Source: a bacterium (GTDB taxonomy: Bacteria > Bacillota > Clostridia > Oscillospirales > Oscillospiraceae). From it: a stretch of 5,039 bases of DNA. Below, in pieces: positions 3,439-5,039 of the stretch (within the stretch, counting starts at the first letter, position 1; every line of letters starts with the position of its first letter). The stretch lies in NCBI GenBank assembly GCA_004562395.1, contig SFQY01000067.1:1-5039 (forward strand), given 5' to 3'. The translations under genes were made by a program, and so were the position numbers. The notes under the pieces were generated by a model. The model searched no databases. It saw only the letters and a list, made by a program, of their open reading frames with translations, and was not told the origin of the DNA.

Positions 3439-5039
3439 TCTTCAAATCCTCCGGGCGGGTAGTCAGCAGGTTATAGATTTCTCCACGGGGGAACCGATCC
3501 ACAAAGGGGATCGTCACATCCCCATAGAACAGCAGGCCCTCGCCGGAATTGCTGTGGGTGATGTAGGAGAGCTGGTGCTCCGAAATGCCGAGCTGCTTTG
3601 CCAGAATTGCCCGGTCACTTTGGGCCTGGGACAGCAGAATCATAAAATCCGTGTTGTCCAGAATGGCCTCAATCTCCCGGCTGGCCAAAAGGTCTTTGAC
3701 GTTCTGCGTCAGGGCTGAGGGGACACAGCCTTTCTTTCTCAGCATCTTCCACACGGCCACAAAGTAGCTGGCGGTAAGCGCGTCCCGGAGCAGGATATGG
3801 AACTCGTCAAAATAGCACCAGGTAGAAACGCCGCTGTGAAAATTCACATTGACCGCCGAAGTTACAAAGTCGTTGGTAACGTGCATGGCAATCTTGCGGA
3901 GGTTTTCTCCCAGCCCTTTGAGAACGATGCACACGATATGGGACGTGAGCTTTACGTTGGTCTGGTGGTTGAACAGGTTAAGGGAGCCGGTGCAGTAGAG
4001 CTCCAGGGCGGTTGCCACACGGCGGGCCTCCGGCTCCGGCTGCTTCAAAAGCTCCTCGTACAAGTCCTGGAGCAAGGGCGGCTTGCCGTCCCCGATCCCC
4101 AGGGCCATATCCCGGTAGATCAGCCGCACACAGCGGTCAATCACCGTCTTTTCGATGGGCTGCAAGCCGTCCTTGCCGCCCACCACCAGCTCACACAGGG
4201 ACAACAAAAAATCCGCTTTCATGGAAAGCGGGCTTTCGTCATCGTCCAGGTCAAGCTGGATGTCCATAGGGTTGATATGGCTGGGAGAGCCGGGGGCGAT
4301 CTCCACCACCTGGCCGCCCAGCCGCCGCACCAGCGGGGCATATTCGCCCATCGGATCGACAATGATAATGCGATCCTTTGGGATAGTGAGAAACACGTTG
4401 ATGATCTCACGCTTTGCGGCAAAGGATTTTCCCGATCCGGTTGAGCCAAGATACAGGCCGTTGGCCGATTTCAGCTTTTTGCGGTCAGCCATAATGACGT
4501 TATGGGAAAGGGCGTTCATGCCGTAGTAGAGGGACGGCCCGGCCATACGGAGCTCCCTGGTCATAAAGGGAATGAAGATGGCCGTGGAACTGGTTGTCAT
4601 GCCCCGCTGGATTTCCACCTCGTTATAGCCCAGGGCCAGCGAGGACACAAACGCCTGCTCCTGCTGCCAGTCCAGCCGCTTCAAGGCGCAGTTGTATTTC
4701 TGCGCGATGCCGCCCACGGTAAACACATCGTTTTCCAGCCGCTGCCGGGTGGGGGCGATATTGATGACCGTGAACGTGAGCAGAAACATCCGCTCGTTGC
4801 GGGACTGGAGATCGGCCAGGAGCTCCGCCGCGTCCTTACTGAATGTGATGAGGTCAGGGGGCAGAATGTCGGGATCGTACCCGGCCCGCACCGCCTTGCG
4901 CTGTTCCTCCACTTTCATTTTGCCGATGTCGGAGAGCTTGCCCTTGATGGTCTTAATGGCTTTGAGCTGATCCACCGTCTGAATGTGCATGGTAACGGTC
5001 ATTTCCGCATCCAGCTCCAGAATTTCCGCCAGGAGCTTG
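3419..5039 (-). CDS. virB4: VirB4-like conjugal transfer ATPase, CD1110 family (C-terminal part)
   Basis: About 539 residues are visible; the frame is open to the window edge, so the N-terminus lies beyond it (family members are roughly 800 residues, from memory). Counting from the first whole codon: the end of the N-terminal VirB4 domain comes first, then the P-loop GSTGSGKS at 198-205 (4424-4447), DPMGEY at 228-233 as in VirB4/TraC ATPases, Walker B YFDEFH at 409-414 (near 3800-3820), and a TQN motif at 444-446 typical of this RecA-like fold. VirB4 is the ATPase at the cytoplasmic base of the type IV secretion channel and drives pilus or channel assembly and DNA transfer. Neighbour order (VirB4, NlpC/P60, DUF4315, DUF4366) is that of Tn1549-like elements. 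It ends in TAA at 3419-3421, 20 nt inside the next gene. The ATG at 5000-5002 is internal, because coding sequence (KLLAEILELDAE) continues upstream. No damage is visible. Confidence 0.93.
   Translation of the reverse strand, partial: KLLAEILELDAEMTVTMHIQTVDQLKAIKTIKGKLSDIGKMKVEEQRKAVRAGYDPDILPPDLITFSKDAAELLADLQSRNERMFLLTFTVINIAPTRQRLENDVFTVGGIAQKYNCALKRLDWQQEQAFVSSLALGYNEVEIQRGMTTSSTAIFIPFMTRELRMAGPSLYYGMNALSHNVIMADRKKLKSANGLYLGSTGSGKSFAAKREIINVFLTIPKDRIIIVDPMGEYAPLVRRLGGQVVEIAPGSPSHINPMDIQLDLDDDESPLSMKADFLLSLCELVVGGKDGLQPIEKTVIDRCVRLIYRDMALGIGDGKPPLLQDLYEELLKQPEPEARRVATALELYCTGSLNLFNHQTNVKLTSHIVCIVLKGLGENLRKIAMHVTNDFVTSAVNVNFHSGVSTWCYFDEFHILLRDALTASYFVAVWKMLRKKGCVPSALTQNVKDLLASREIEAILDNTDFMILLSQAQSDRAILAKQLGISEHQLSYITHSNSGEGLLFYGDVTIPFVDRFPRGEIYNLLTTRPEDLKNEAKTE

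Overview
The window is part of the conjugation (mating-pore) operon of an integrative and conjugative element of the Tn1549/CTn2-like type found in gut Clostridia. The assignment rests on gene content and order: a CD1110-type VirB4 ATPase, a CD1108-type membrane protein ending in an NlpC/P60 peptidase, a DUF4315 coiled-coil protein, a DUF4366 (CD1107-type) membrane protein, and a Cys_rich_VLP protein. High GC, strong GGAGG ribosome binding sites and tight gene packing fit a GC-rich Oscillospiraceae or Lachnospiraceae host, but the species cannot be named. Family names come from recognising the protein sequences by eye; no search was run.

Every supported gene is on the minus strand, so transcription runs from high to low coordinates. 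In that order: virB4 (3419-5039, N-terminus outside the window); the NlpC/P60 protein (1729-3438, overlapping virB4 by 20 nt); DUF4315 (1460-1714); DUF4366 (816-1457, with its acidic tail displaced into another frame down to 731); a 57-residue CxxC protein (561-734); a Cys_rich_VLP gene (188-556) interrupted by an in-frame TGA; a perfect 13-bp hairpin (112-143); and the first 23 codons of another gene (1-71). Most junctions are overlaps or gaps of a few bases, with the next ribosome binding site inside or beside the previous stop codon, so translation is probably coupled.

VirB4 would power the type IV secretion channel from the cytoplasmic face. The NlpC/P60 protein would open the peptidoglycan from outside while anchored by one membrane segment. 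DUF4366 is an exported, cysteine-rich, membrane-anchored protein, and DUF4315 a small cytoplasmic coiled coil; both families travel with this machinery but have no established biochemical role that I know of.

The core genes look intact, while the two longest genes of the distal part carry lesions. DUF4366 is frameshifted at its C-terminus: the lost acidic tail is still readable and its TGA forms an ATGA overlap with the next gene. Cys_rich_VLP has a TGA where I expect cysteine. Also notable are a 36-nt sequence shared by the DUF4315 and NlpC/P60 genes (33/36 identical, centred on an inverted repeat, same reading frame) and the hairpin before the last gene. I found no RNA gene, CRISPR array, insertion sequence, transfer origin or attachment site, and no plus-strand gene. 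The only non-coding stretch over 100 bases is 72-187.
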